Positions 20,985 to 28,228 of a stretch of DNA of 28,228 bases are shown here, piece after piece. The notes below the pieces were generated by a model. It saw nothing but the letters and a program-made list of their open reading frames with translations. It was not told the DNA's origin and searched no databases. The stretch's first letter is position 1; every line of letters begins with the position of its first letter. Position numbers and translations under genes: made by a program. The stretch is from JAVBKA01 sp031546715 (GTDB lineage Bacteria; Bacillota; Clostridia; Oscillospirales; UBA929): NCBI GenBank assembly GCA_031546715.1, contig JAVBKA010000069.1:1-28228 (forward strand), given 5' to 3'.

Positions 20985-21013
20985 AGTATATCACTGCTGG
21001 CAAAATCAGTCAA
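20985..21013 (-). promoter_or_regulatory. Promoter of the ABC/two-component operon
   Basis: On the minus strand TTGACT (21008-21013) and TATACT (20985-20990) are separated by 17 bp, with about 75 nt of leader to the permease start. No clear response-regulator repeat is visible beside it. The rest of the 304-nt gap (20910-21213) holds only the palindrome at 21115-21152 and a small 6-bp inverted repeat at 21178-21195. Confidence 0.75.
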
Positions 21014-21114
21014 ACATAAAATGAATTTTCTTCAAAAGTTTTGTAGAATTTAGATAATATTATTGCATTTTAATTCCAATTCATATATACTTTTCTCAAG
21101 CAAGTACTTCTAAT

Positions 21115-21152
21115 CTGTTCGCGAGAATATGCTTGCATATTCTCGCGAACAG
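21115..21152. repeat. Perfect 17-bp palindromic hairpin without T-run
   Basis: 21115-21131 is perfectly complementary to 21136-21152 around the loop CTTG. Neither strand has a following T-run. It lies between the divergent ABC promoter and the 3-prime end of the lipoprotein gene. It may be an RNA 3-prime-end stabiliser, a dispersed palindromic repeat or a binding site. Confidence 0.8.
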
Positions 21153-21213
21153 CGCAGCTTTTATCAACATAATGCATGATAGTTAGTTGACTATCTTGGT
21201 TTGCGATAATATA

Positions 21214-22584
21214 TTAACAATCGGAAGGATTATTTAATATAATTCCTGTCGCAATCAGCACGTCGATATTTTCTTTTGTATAATCATACCATGTTACCCC
21301 AGCTTTTTTGCTTTGACTTTTGATGGCTTCATTAAATTCGTCTTTTGTAGCATTCTTTTGATTAACAAAATATAATGCTTTTTGATTATTGTCGGCATCG
21401 TAATCCGATTTAGAATAAGTTATCTTATCAATGGCGAACGGATACTCTGCGAAAGTAGCTTTGCCAAATCCGCTGTCTGCTGAACCACTAGAAAAAGAAA
21501 ACGTTCCATCAGTCTTTAAATCCATGAAAGCTCTATACGGTATGGTATAGCCGTAAACCCCTTCGTATTGATTGGTTGCAACATGATATTGAATGCTTAA
21601 CACCTCGTAATATAAATCATTGTCGCCCGATGACAACACAAGGATAACCTCTGAGATACCATCGGCATCAATATCAGAGAATGCATATTTCGTAATCTTT
21701 ATAGAATCATCACCAAATGAAGTGACTAATTGGTCAAGCGTCACCCTTTTGCTATCATCTGTACTATAAAAATCCTGATTATTTAGCATAATTGACATAC
21801 ATGAGCCTAACAAATCAATTTGCTTACTATACTCGTTCCAGTAATTGTCTCGTATTATACTATTATCATTATATATTTTTATATTGATAATTAAAACGTC
21901 ATAGCTGCGTTTCATGGTGGTTGCTTTTTCAAAATCATATCTATCAGTATCGCTGTTTTTTGTATCTATCCAAACAGAATAATCTCCGTACGAAAAAAAG
22001 ATCCAACCCATATCTGGACCATCTTCGAGTACATAGTTGTAATCAAAGATTTCATTATCACTTAAAAACTTCTCTAAAGGCATCTCTTCTTCTGTTTCAG
22101 GGTACATTTCACCAATGGTTGATACGATTCCGGCACATCTAAGCTGTTCACCGTATTCATCACCGAAATCTATTAAGTACGGTATATCATGCGTACCAAA
22201 GAAAAAGTAAAGAAACTTACCCTCAGGTATACCCAGACACTTCCCAGTGGCACCTGGAATAGTAAAATCCCGATATTCTATATCGGTGTTTTCTTGCTTA
22301 ATTAAATTGACGGTTTTACCAATTTCGTTAAGGCTGTCTACCTTAGGAATGGCATTCACTCCTTTCGGTTTGTTCGTCGGCTCTATCGATGTACTCGGTG
22401 ATGTATCAGCTGACGGCGATACAGGTGCCGCAGATGCCGACACAGACGGAGTGGGTGAAAATTCTTGTTCCTCTCCAGAAACTGTTGGTAAAGAAGTATC
22501 TGGTGACGGCGACTTACTACAAGCTGTTAATGCAAGTAATAATGCGATGGACACTACAAAGGTTGCAAATCTTATACATATCAT
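21214..22584 (-). CDS. Lipoprotein of unknown function with a DxDxDG calcium-type motif
   Basis: A 456-residue lipoprotein. The signal peptide ends LALTAC, with lipidated C22, then a Ser/Pro/Thr-rich linker (23-75) that would span the wall. The rest looks globular and acidic, with no fold I can name. DIDADGISE (304-312) fits an EF-hand or FG-GAP-like calcium loop and is followed by a hydrophobic strand, as in FG-GAP-type repeats. AAAGGGGA precedes the ATG at 22584; the frame is open to 22731, but the extra residues lack a ribosome site and would destroy the signal peptide. Its neighbours are unrelated, so it is probably a single-gene unit. Confidence 0.75.
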   Translation of the reverse strand: MICIRFATFVVSIALLLALTACSKSPSPDTSLPTVSGEEQEFSPTPSVSASAAPVSPSADTSPSTSIEPTNKPKGVNAIPKVDSLNEIGKTVNLIKQENTDIEYRDFTIPGATGKCLGIPEGKFLYFFFGTHDIPYLIDFGDEYGEQLRCAGIVSTIGEMYPETEEEMPLEKFLSDNEIFDYNYVLEDGPDMGWIFFSYGDYSVWIDTKNSDTDRYDFEKATTMKRSYDVLIINIKIYNDNSIIRDNYWNEYSKQIDLLGSCMSIMLNNQDFYSTDDSKRVTLDQLVTSFGDDSIKITKYAFSDIDADGISEVILVLSSGDNDLYYEVLSIQYHVATNQYEGVYGYTIPYRAFMDLKTDGTFSFSSGSADSGFGKATFAEYPFAIDKITYSKSDYDADNNQKALYFVNQKNATKDEFNEAIKSQSKKAGVTWYDYTKENIDVLIATGIILNNPSDC

Positions 22585-22675
22585 TTTCAAAATCCCCTTT
22601 CTACAATAAATTTGTGTACAAAGCACGACAGCCAGATGTGTCTTCAGTCTTTCGCCTAGACTACATAAAAGGGTT

Positions 22676-22703
22676 CTTATACTATAGCCAACCAAACTTG
22701 CAA
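22676..22703 (-). promoter_or_regulatory. Candidate promoter of the lipoprotein gene
   Basis: On the minus strand TTGCAA (22698-22703) and TATAAG (22676-22681) with a 16-bp spacer, giving a leader of about 85 nt. Plausible but not consensus. Confidence 0.4.
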
Positions 22704-22801
22704 ACCTGCGGCAAATGTCAGTGGTAAACATTACTCTTTACAATACCATGATTTCTTGATAAAATACAACCCCTCGTAATTATACTTAAGGAGATATCAG
22801 A

Positions 22802-23221
22802 ATGGAATTTATGCAAGCCTTCCAAGAAATTATGACAAATACTCGTGAAATAGCTCTGGCAACCTCTGTTGATCACAGCCCAAACGTCCGCATTGTAGAC
22901 TACTACTGGTGCAATCAATGCAACGTTGTTTACTTCTGCACCATGAAGCAAACCGCCAAGGTCGCAGAGCTTGAAAAGAACTCTAAGGTCTCATTTATCA
23001 CTGTCCCTGTAAACACTATGGCGTTTGTCCGCGTCTCAGACGCGGTTGCAAAAATCAGCTCTAAGTCAATGGAGGACATGAAGGACACATTTGTGGGAAA
23101 ATATCCTCAGTTTGAAGGTATGTTCGCAATGGGGCTTGATAAATTCGAGCTTTATGAAATTACCTTTACAACCGCAAATGTAAGCCGCAACTTCGGCGAC
23201 TTCGGTCAAATCACACTGTAG
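22802..23221 (+). CDS. Pyridoxamine 5-phosphate oxidase-like flavin-binding protein
   Basis: A 139-residue split-barrel protein of the PPOX-like superfamily. ALATSVDHSPNVRIVDYYW and VVYFCTMKQTAKVAELEKN are the strand and flavin-phosphate-binding segments typical of small FMN- or F420-binding oxidoreductases in anaerobes. AAGGAG precedes the ATG at good distance. It is too short and divergent to be a true PdxH. A general role in reducing small molecules is likely; the substrate is unknown. It is transcribed alone, with a strong terminator shared with motB. Confidence 0.85.
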   Translation: MEFMQAFQEIMTNTREIALATSVDHSPNVRIVDYYWCNQCNVVYFCTMKQTAKVAELEKNSKVSFITVPVNTMAFVRVSDAVAKISSKSMEDMKDTFVGKYPQFEGMFAMGLDKFELYEITFTTANVSRNFGDFGQITL

Positions 23222-23239
23222 AATACATAAACCTATGAC

Positions 23240-23266
23240 AAAGCCCCCACATATGCGGGGGCTTTT
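23240..23266 (+). terminator. GC-rich intrinsic terminator between convergent genes
   Basis: AAAGCCCCC (23240-23248) pairs with GGGGGCTTT (23257-23265) around an 8-nt loop, ending in TTTT. It stops the PPOX transcript and, being nearly symmetric, probably that of motB as well. Confidence 0.88.
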
Positions 23267-23271
23267 GCATA

Positions 23272-24087
23272 CTATGGAGAGACAGAGGTTGACGGCACTT
23301 CTACCGGTGTTATGTCTTCTAGCTGGTCCTCAAGGTCGTTATATTTAGTATTCAGCACGATAATGTCAATACGGCGGTTAGCGGCTCTGCCTTCTGGCGT
23401 ATCATTGCTTTCAACAGGCTTAAACTCCGCATAACCGACAGCAACCAGTTTTTCGGGACTAATCCCAACATTGGAAATGAAAATTCTAATGACAGAAGTT
23501 GCGCGAGCAGAGGACAGCTCCCAGTTCGTTGGGTATTGCAGAGGATTTGTCGGCACATTATCCGTATGACCCTCTACGCGAATGTAGTTTTTCATGGATC
23601 TGAGCGTTTCGCCAATTTTAACCATGGTTTCCTCGTACTCAGGTTTTAGTGCTGCCGAGCCGGGGGCAAACAATATGGCATTGCTAAGTCTTAGCACAAG
23701 TCCTCTATCGTCAATAAAGGTCTGAACGCTGCCCTCCAAGCCTTGATCTTTGAAGTATGTTTTAAGCTCAGCCTGCAAGGATAAAAGAGACATCATTTCA
23801 TCGGTATTAATAGGAGAAAAGCTTGGCAAACCGTTGCCGTCATCGGGATTAAGAATGCCGCTGCCACCTGGCTGAACGCCCGTGCTATCTCCGCCGCCTG
23901 CCTGCTCGCCATATAACTCAGTGCGAAATGCAGCTGCCATTGCGTCAAACTTTTCCTGATCTACTTGGCTGGATGCGTAAAGGACTATAAACAAAGCTAA
24001 CAAAAGTGTTAAAAGGTCGGCGTACGGAATCAGCCAGCTTTCATCCGGATGTTCCTCATGTTCCTCATGATGCGCTCTTTTTGACAT
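23272..24087 (-). CDS. motB: Flagellar motor stator protein MotB
   Basis: A 271-residue stator subunit. One membrane helix (about 18-40) contains the proton- or ion-binding aspartate D24 in SWLIPYADLLTLLLALF. A linker follows, then an OmpA-like peptidoglycan-binding domain (about 130-258; VEGHTDNVPT, NWELSSARATSVIR, NRRIDIIV). The linker holds a Gly/Ser-rich stretch (QAGGGDST, QPGGSG). I chose ATG 24087 because the next 10 residues form the typical basic, His/Glu-rich MotB cytoplasmic tail; the frame remains open to 24144. It follows motA on the minus strand and ends at a shared terminator. Confidence 0.93.
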   Translation of the reverse strand: MSKRAHHEEHEEHPDESWLIPYADLLTLLLALFIVLYASSQVDQEKFDAMAAAFRTELYGEQAGGGDSTGVQPGGSGILNPDDGNGLPSFSPINTDEMMSLLSLQAELKTYFKDQGLEGSVQTFIDDRGLVLRLSNAILFAPGSAALKPEYEETMVKIGETLRSMKNYIRVEGHTDNVPTNPLQYPTNWELSSARATSVIRIFISNVGISPEKLVAVGYAEFKPVESNDTPEGRAANRRIDIIVLNTKYNDLEDQLEDITPVEVPSTSVSP

Positions 24088-24210
24088 GTCGTGTTCCGTT
24101 TCTCCGATGCATAAATATTGTAATGCCAAGCTTTTCGACATCATCGGAAATTGAAAAGCATTAATATGTTACATAACATGAGCCATTACTTCTATGGCGT
24201 TTCAGCTATT

Positions 24211-24996
24211 CTATCCCTTAGTTTTTTGCTTTAAGTATTTTTCACGCTCAGTCAGTGATAAAAATGTAATGCATTTTTCTTCGACTTCAATGGGGCTTTC
24301 ACCGCCAACAAGACACATAATGCCTTCCATAATAATGGTATTTGTAAGTGCCTCATATTTTGATTTACGCTTTAGCTTGTTTGCAAAGGGATGCCACAAT
24401 ACGTATCCGGTAAAAATACCGTAAATAGTCGCCATAAAAGCGGCGGAAATAGCATTTCCGAGGGCTGCTTGGTCAGACATGTTACCCATGGCGGCAATCA
24501 GACCGACAACGGCTCCCAAAACGCCTAGCGTAGGTGCGTATGTACCTGCTTGGGTAAAAATTTGAGCATTTGCAGCGTGTCGTTTTTCCATTGCGGCGAT
24601 TTCTTCCGCCATAATATCATTAATCGAGTCGCTGGACATACCTGATACTAACAATGAAAGACCTCGTTTTAAAAACGGGTTTGGTGCGGCGTCAATCTTA
24701 CTTTCAAGGGAAATCATGCCTTCCTTACGGGCAAAATAGGCATATTCCATTATTTGATTGATTAGGTCAATGTTTGAAACAGTTTTTTTGTCTGTAAATA
24801 CCATCCCAAACAGTTTTCCGATATTTTTCGCATCCTTAAGAGGAAAAGCATTAAGCACAGCACCAGTAGTTCCGATTAGAATCATAAAAATAGCTGCCGG
24901 ATTACCCAGCGCCGAAAACGGCACATGCTTAAAGTGCATACCTCCAAGCAATCCAACAACTGAAAGTATAAGTCCTATAATCGTTGTAATATTCAT
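24211..24996 (-). CDS. motA: Flagellar motor stator protein MotA
   Basis: A 261-residue integral membrane protein with four helices (about 3-22, 30-50, 150-170, 180-200). The conserved FTQAGTYAPTLGVLGAVVGL lines the ion channel with MotB, and the cytoplasmic loop between helices two and three carries charged residues that contact FliG. AGGATGG precedes the ATG. It forms a motA-motB pair that powers flagellar rotation. No flagellar or che operon adjoins. The motA promoter is not clear; I saw no flagellar-sigma (FliA) consensus. Confidence 0.95.
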   Translation of the reverse strand: MNITTIIGLILSVVGLLGGMHFKHVPFSALGNPAAIFMILIGTTGAVLNAFPLKDAKNIGKLFGMVFTDKKTVSNIDLINQIMEYAYFARKEGMISLESKIDAAPNPFLKRGLSLLVSGMSSDSINDIMAEEIAAMEKRHAANAQIFTQAGTYAPTLGVLGAVVGLIAAMGNMSDQAALGNAISAAFMATIYGIFTGYVLWHPFANKLKRKSKYEALTNTIIMEGIMCLVGGESPIEVEEKCITFLSLTEREKYLKQKTKG

Positions 24997-25128
24997 TCAA
25001 AACACCATCCTGATAATTCTACTCCTAATAATAACACATCTCGAGCACAAATGAAAGATACAATTGTTTAAAATTATTGTTAATTGTAGCCAAATATTGG
25101 AGAAAGCGAAAACATTCTGAAAACTGTA

Positions 25129-25157
25129 TAAAGGAGCTGCACTTGGCAGCTCCTTTA
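25129..25157 (-). terminator. Hairpin after the SLH protein gene
   Basis: A perfect 12-bp stem (25129-25140 with 25146-25157) around a 5-nt loop lies 14 nt past the stop of the SLH gene. The minus-strand flank (TACAGTTTTC) is only moderately T-rich, so it is probably a terminator of medium strength. Confidence 0.65.
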
Positions 25158-25171
25158 TGCTTAACGAGTGC

Positions 25172-27595
25172 TTAGCGATTGCTTAGGATTGAGTAAAGGA
25201 TTACGGCAATTTCTGAACGAACCGCTGCATCTTTAGGTCTTAGTGTGCTGGATTCGCTGACAAGTCCTGTTGCAACAAGGGAATCGATTGCAGTGCGGAA
25301 ATATGTTGCAAATTGGCTGTAGTCGCTGTAGCTTGAAGCGGTTACGCCTGACTGTGTTGCAGGAAGTGCGCTAAGGCTCTTGATTGCGTTGTAGGTCATT
25401 TGGTACATTTCTGCACGAGTGATGTTTAAGTTTGCGGAGAGCTTGTTGTTGCCTGTACCTGATGTGATGCCTAAATCTCTTGCTACATGGTACCAGTCTT
25501 TTCTGTACTCTCCTACGTCTGTAAATGTAGCCACGGTGCAGTTATACGAATCAACAAAATCCTGTGTGATTCCGAAGCTTCTCATGAGCCAGATGACGTA
25601 GTCGCCGCGTTTTAGAGTTTGGCTTGCTCCGAAGCTGTTGTCGCCTACACCCACAGTGATACCACGGGCTGCGATAAAGTCAACCGCTGCTTTAGCATTG
25701 CTGGAGGTTGCAACGTCTTTAAAGCTAACTACGTTGTAGCCGATTGCATAGGTTGAAAAATGGCTCGTTTCAAAGCTTATGCTGCCATTGCTGTAATGTC
25801 CCACTGTTGGAATTGTTGCTCCGCTTCCGTCTACGTAGTAAACTACAACCGCATTTGGGTTTTCGTTTACACCTAATGTATATGGAAGTTTTACTTTTGC
25901 CTTGCCGTCATCGAAATCTTTAATCTCTTTTCCTTTTTCATCGGTGATTTCAAGCTCGACAACTGTGCGTCCGCCAATTAATGCTTGTGCGGCTGATGGT
26001 AAGCCTGCGGTGCTCTTGGCTTCGACGACGAGGGTAAACAAAGCGTTTACACCTGTTCCCAATTTATCTGCAACTGTTGTTAATGCTTTATGGTCAAGGG
26101 CGACGTCGCCTAATTCTGTTTTAATATTAATAGAGAAGTTTGATTCGCTAGCCATTTCAGCAATAACATTTGCTGGAATAACCAGCTCTTGATGGCTAAC
26201 TGCCGTACCGCTGCTTAGTAAGGATGTCACGAAGGTTACGACGACATTACTTGCACTTGCAGCTTTTGCTGCATCAATGGCGGCTTGGGCTGCTTCTTCG
26301 CTGATTTCAGCGTATACCTCGCCCATTGAGTTTACGTTTGTCACTGCAACGGCTGAAACTGCGACATCGTTGCCATTTACGATTGTTTCTGGCGTGGTTT
26401 CGTCCTCAAGCCAAGTTTGTCCGCCTTCAACATCCTGCCATGAAAGCATTTTGTTTTTAGGGAAGGTAATCATTTCTGGTTTCTTGTCATAGGTAAAAGC
26501 TGCGTCAACATTTGCCCAGGGTGCAACAAATATTCTGCCTGCATTGCCCGTTGTTCCTATAATTGTATCAGCAGGCGCAATCAATTTTCCGTATACATAA
26601 AGTCTGCCAGAAACATGAAAACGGGTTTCTTCTGATGGGGCTTCGTTTTCAGGCAGATACGCTTGCAAAGCTGAAACATCGAGAGTTGCATTTTTTTCAA
26701 TTGTTAAGGAATCTGTTTTGCCAAGACCGAAACGTCCGTTTAAAGTAACTTTATCTTCTGAAGTGTTACCAGAAATCACGATATCAGTTTTTGAGGCTGA
26801 ATAATCAAAGGTAACTGTTGCTTGTCCGAATGCGTTAAACAGTGCAGGTGTTCCTGTTGGAGCTAAAATGCTACCGTATACCGCACCTGCTTCAAATAAA
26901 ACCTTGCTGGTAAGTGTACCCTCAATGTTTATTTCGCCCACCGAGCCAGCGATAACAATTGTGTCTGCGGTAATTTGTTTGCCCTCTGCCACTGTAATTG
27001 CATTGACAGACACGCCTTCTTCGACTAGCTCAATTTTTTCCATTGCGGAAAGATTTGCAGAGTAGTCAAGAGTGATGTCGCCGATGGACTGTCCGCTGGA
27101 AAAATGAAGGGATGTAAGCGGATTGTTTAAAACAATGTCAATGTTTTGAGTATCCTCACTGGTTGGAGCTTCATCTTCGTAAACCGCAGCGGGTATACCA
27201 ACGCCGACAATATCTCCCACTTCGTATGTAATCCCGCCGAACTCAATATCAAGCACTCCTTGTTCGCCCACAAGAGCGATATTAATGAGGTTTTTTTCTG
27301 TTGGCATGTCGCCTTGGAACATTTCGTCTAGTTTTTCGCTAATACCTTCGGGCAATGTTTCAACGGCTTGGTGTTCGTAAACCTCTGTGGCACCTGGCGG
27401 TGAAAAGACGGCTTCCATTTGCCATTGACCATCGTTCCAGACTGTATACCAGTTGTAGTCAATATTGACCGCTTCTTTTATTGCAGGGTTTGAGATGTAG
27501 TTTGGATCAAGCGCAAGCGATTTCGGGGCCGCAGACATTACACAACCGAGCACCATTAGTCCTGACATTGCATTAGCGATTAATTTTTTCATCAT
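25172..27595 (-). CDS. S-layer-homology (SLH) cell-surface protein
   Basis: An 807-residue secreted protein. It has a signal peptide of about 30 residues (ending SAAPKSLA). Residues about 35-620 are acidic and rich in Thr, Ala and Val, with beta-structured segments (NIEGTLTSKVLFEAGAVYGS and similar) resembling surface adhesin or repeat-type folds. Three SLH motifs (about 622-807; SFKDVATSSNAKAAVDFI, FTDVGEYRKDWYHVARDLG, YSDYSQFATYFRTAIDSL) anchor it to pyruvylated wall polymer. ATG 27595 is chosen because GGAGG lies upstream; the ATG at 27613 is part of that site. It is next to motAB, so motility and the surface layer are neighbours. The ligand or structural role of the N-terminal part is not recognised. 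Confidence 0.88.
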   Translation of the reverse strand: MMKKLIANAMSGLMVLGCVMSAAPKSLALDPNYISNPAIKEAVNIDYNWYTVWNDGQWQMEAVFSPPGATEVYEHQAVETLPEGISEKLDEMFQGDMPTEKNLINIALVGEQGVLDIEFGGITYEVGDIVGVGIPAAVYEDEAPTSEDTQNIDIVLNNPLTSLHFSSGQSIGDITLDYSANLSAMEKIELVEEGVSVNAITVAEGKQITADTIVIAGSVGEINIEGTLTSKVLFEAGAVYGSILAPTGTPALFNAFGQATVTFDYSASKTDIVISGNTSEDKVTLNGRFGLGKTDSLTIEKNATLDVSALQAYLPENEAPSEETRFHVSGRLYVYGKLIAPADTIIGTTGNAGRIFVAPWANVDAAFTYDKKPEMITFPKNKMLSWQDVEGGQTWLEDETTPETIVNGNDVAVSAVAVTNVNSMGEVYAEISEEAAQAAIDAAKAASASNVVVTFVTSLLSSGTAVSHQELVIPANVIAEMASESNFSINIKTELGDVALDHKALTTVADKLGTGVNALFTLVVEAKSTAGLPSAAQALIGGRTVVELEITDEKGKEIKDFDDGKAKVKLPYTLGVNENPNAVVVYYVDGSGATIPTVGHYSNGSISFETSHFSTYAIGYNVVSFKDVATSSNAKAAVDFIAARGITVGVGDNSFGASQTLKRGDYVIWLMRSFGITQDFVDSYNCTVATFTDVGEYRKDWYHVARDLGITSGTGNNKLSANLNITRAEMYQMTYNAIKSLSALPATQSGVTASSYSDYSQFATYFRTAIDSLVATGLVSESSTLRPKDAAVRSEIAVILYSILSNR

Positions 27596-27641
27596 CGTTA
27601 AGTGTTCCTCCATAATTATGTTTTATTGTTTCGCTATATGT

Positions 27642-27670
27642 ATTAAAACACATTTATCGGGAACAATCAA
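27642..27670 (-). promoter_or_regulatory. Candidate promoter of the SLH gene
   Basis: On the minus strand TTGATT (27665-27670) and TTTAAT (27642-27647) are 17 bp apart; transcription would begin near 27635, about 40 nt before the ATG. A second weaker option (TTGACG with TACAAC, 17 bp) lies further upstream. The remaining intergenic DNA to 27856 is AT-rich with nothing else evident. Confidence 0.45.
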
Positions 27671-27856
27671 TGCAATAATGTTGTAAAAAATGTAAATAGA
27701 AGCGTCAATTTTGCAACATTTATCAAAAAATCAAAATTAAGCTTAAAATGGATTAATGTTCCACGTTTATTCTAAAAACTATAACACATAATATGTTTGC
27801 GCTGAAAGATGAAGTGCAGAAAACCTTTGTACTTGATTTTTTAAGCGAAATATAAA

Positions 27857-27887
27857 AGATATCATTTATATATTTAATATGATATCT
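27857..27887 (+). promoter_or_regulatory. Inverted repeat upstream of the SASP gene
   Basis: AGATATCAT (27857-27865) and ATGATATCT (27879-27887) form a 9-bp perfect inverted repeat with a 13-nt spacer, 27 nt ahead of the start codon. The stretch CATTTATA (27863-27870) resembles the -10 of forespore sigma-G/F promoters (CATnnTA), but a clear -35 is lacking. The repeat could be an operator or leader hairpin. Confidence 0.45.
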
Positions 27888-27914
27888 AAAGATTTACAGG
27901 AGTGAATTATTAAA

Positions 27915-28169
27915 ATGGCTAGTAATAAATATGTTGTCCCAGAAGCAAAGGAATCAATGAACAAATTCAAAATGGAAGCCGCTACAGACGTAGGCGTTAC
28001 CCTTAAAAACGGCTACAACGGCGACTTAACAAGCAAACAAGCAGGTTCTATCGGCGGACAAATGGTTAAGAAGATGTGTACCATACGAACTGCGAGTTAT
28101 GAGCGGAAGAATCGGAGTTTGGTAGGGCATGTGCAGACGGTGCAGTATGCGGCGAGGCTATGTACATAA
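27915..28169 (+). CDS. Alpha/beta-type small acid-soluble spore protein with an abnormal C-terminus
   Basis: An 84-residue spore DNA-binding protein. Residues 1-54 match the family well: the germination-protease region MNKFKMEAATDVGVTL and the DNA-binding segment NGYNGDLTSKQAGSIGGQMV. Normal proteins end about ten residues later. Here residues 55-84 (CTIRTASYERKNRSLVGHVQ onward) have no SASP likeness, and the DNA becomes more GC-rich. The tail may come from an inserted repeat, and the protein may still work, since the conserved parts are whole. AGGAG lies about 12 nt before the ATG. A terminator follows at once. Confidence 0.82.
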   Translation: MASNKYVVPEAKESMNKFKMEAATDVGVTLKNGYNGDLTSKQAGSIGGQMVKKMCTIRTASYERKNRSLVGHVQTVQYAARLCT

Positions 28170-28172
28170 AAC

Positions 28173-28209
28173 AAATGGATGCCAAGTTAGTTTGACTTGG
28201 CATCCATTT
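28173..28209 (+). terminator. Intrinsic terminator of the SASP gene
   Basis: AAATGGATGCCAAGT (28173-28187) pairs perfectly over 15 bp with 28195-28209 around a 7-nt loop, followed by a moderately T-rich tail. It lies 3 nt after the stop codon. Confidence 0.8.
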
Positions 28210-28228
28210 CGTTATTTACTTTTAACAA

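Noticed and set aside
22756..22786. Promoter for the PPOX gene (TTGATA and TATACT)
   Set aside because: The 19-bp spacer is poor, and a start at about 22793 would leave the AAGGAG ribosome site untranscribed.
13505..24996. A single motility/chemotaxis cluster
   Set aside because: The chemoreceptor and motAB are 8 kb apart with unrelated operons between them and no che or fli genes.

Overview
The window looks like chromosomal DNA of an anaerobic, spore-forming, motile, low-to-mid GC Firmicute of the class Clostridia. The signs are an alpha/beta-type small acid-soluble spore protein, an S-layer-homology surface protein, motA/motB of Gram-positive type, a PadR regulator, frequent TTG starts with strong AGGAGG-type ribosome sites, sigma-A promoters with 17-bp spacers, and a c-di-GMP-I riboswitch. 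No rRNA, tRNA, CRISPR array, transposase or intact prophage was seen.

Layout. 1-1788 (minus): ridA-rsmE, then rsgA running off the left edge, a translation and ribosome-maintenance block. 1897-5107 (plus): a MATE exporter, cinA, and rpsT with its own promoter, leader hairpin and a 17-bp-stem terminator. 5106-6408 (minus): a PadR repressor translationally coupled to a flavodoxin-fold, Cys-rich flavoprotein, behind a promoter with an inverted repeat in its spacer. 6495-9973 (plus): a coupled pair, an FAD/NAD(P) oxidoreductase of the lipoamide-dehydrogenase fold lacking both redox cysteines, and a GH31 enzyme closely resembling sulfoquinovosidase YihQ but with all five sulfonate-pocket residues changed. 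10054-13379 (plus): a His-rich protein of an uncharacterised family, an orphan family-5 solute-binding lipoprotein, and a LysM protein whose ribosome site is buried in a perfect 20-bp hairpin.

13450-15604 (minus): a chemoreceptor gene with a complete c-di-GMP-I (GEMM) riboswitch, terminator-like hairpins and a consensus promoter upstream. 15697-17218: a small phage-type gene, then an XRE regulator with two small membrane proteins and three evenly spaced operator-like repeats. 17252-21013: a four-gene minus-strand operon (FtsX-type permease, ATPase, response regulator, histidine kinase), with a tiny signal-peptide ORF on the plus strand overlapping the kinase end. 21115-23266: a perfect 17-bp palindrome, a lipoprotein of unknown function and a PPOX-type flavoprotein. 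23272-27670 (minus): motA-motB and a large SLH surface protein. 27857-28209 (plus): a spore SASP with an abnormal C-terminal tail.

How it fits together. Several genes concern the cell surface and the motile-to-sessile decision (motAB, riboswitch-controlled chemoreceptor, SLH protein). Others concern the envelope or spore (LysM protein, SASP, exporters with two-component control). The most novel parts are the redox-dead flavoprotein/GH31 pair with a rewired YihQ-like pocket, the His-rich family protein next to it, the riboswitch on a chemoreceptor gene, and the hairpin-masked LysM gene.
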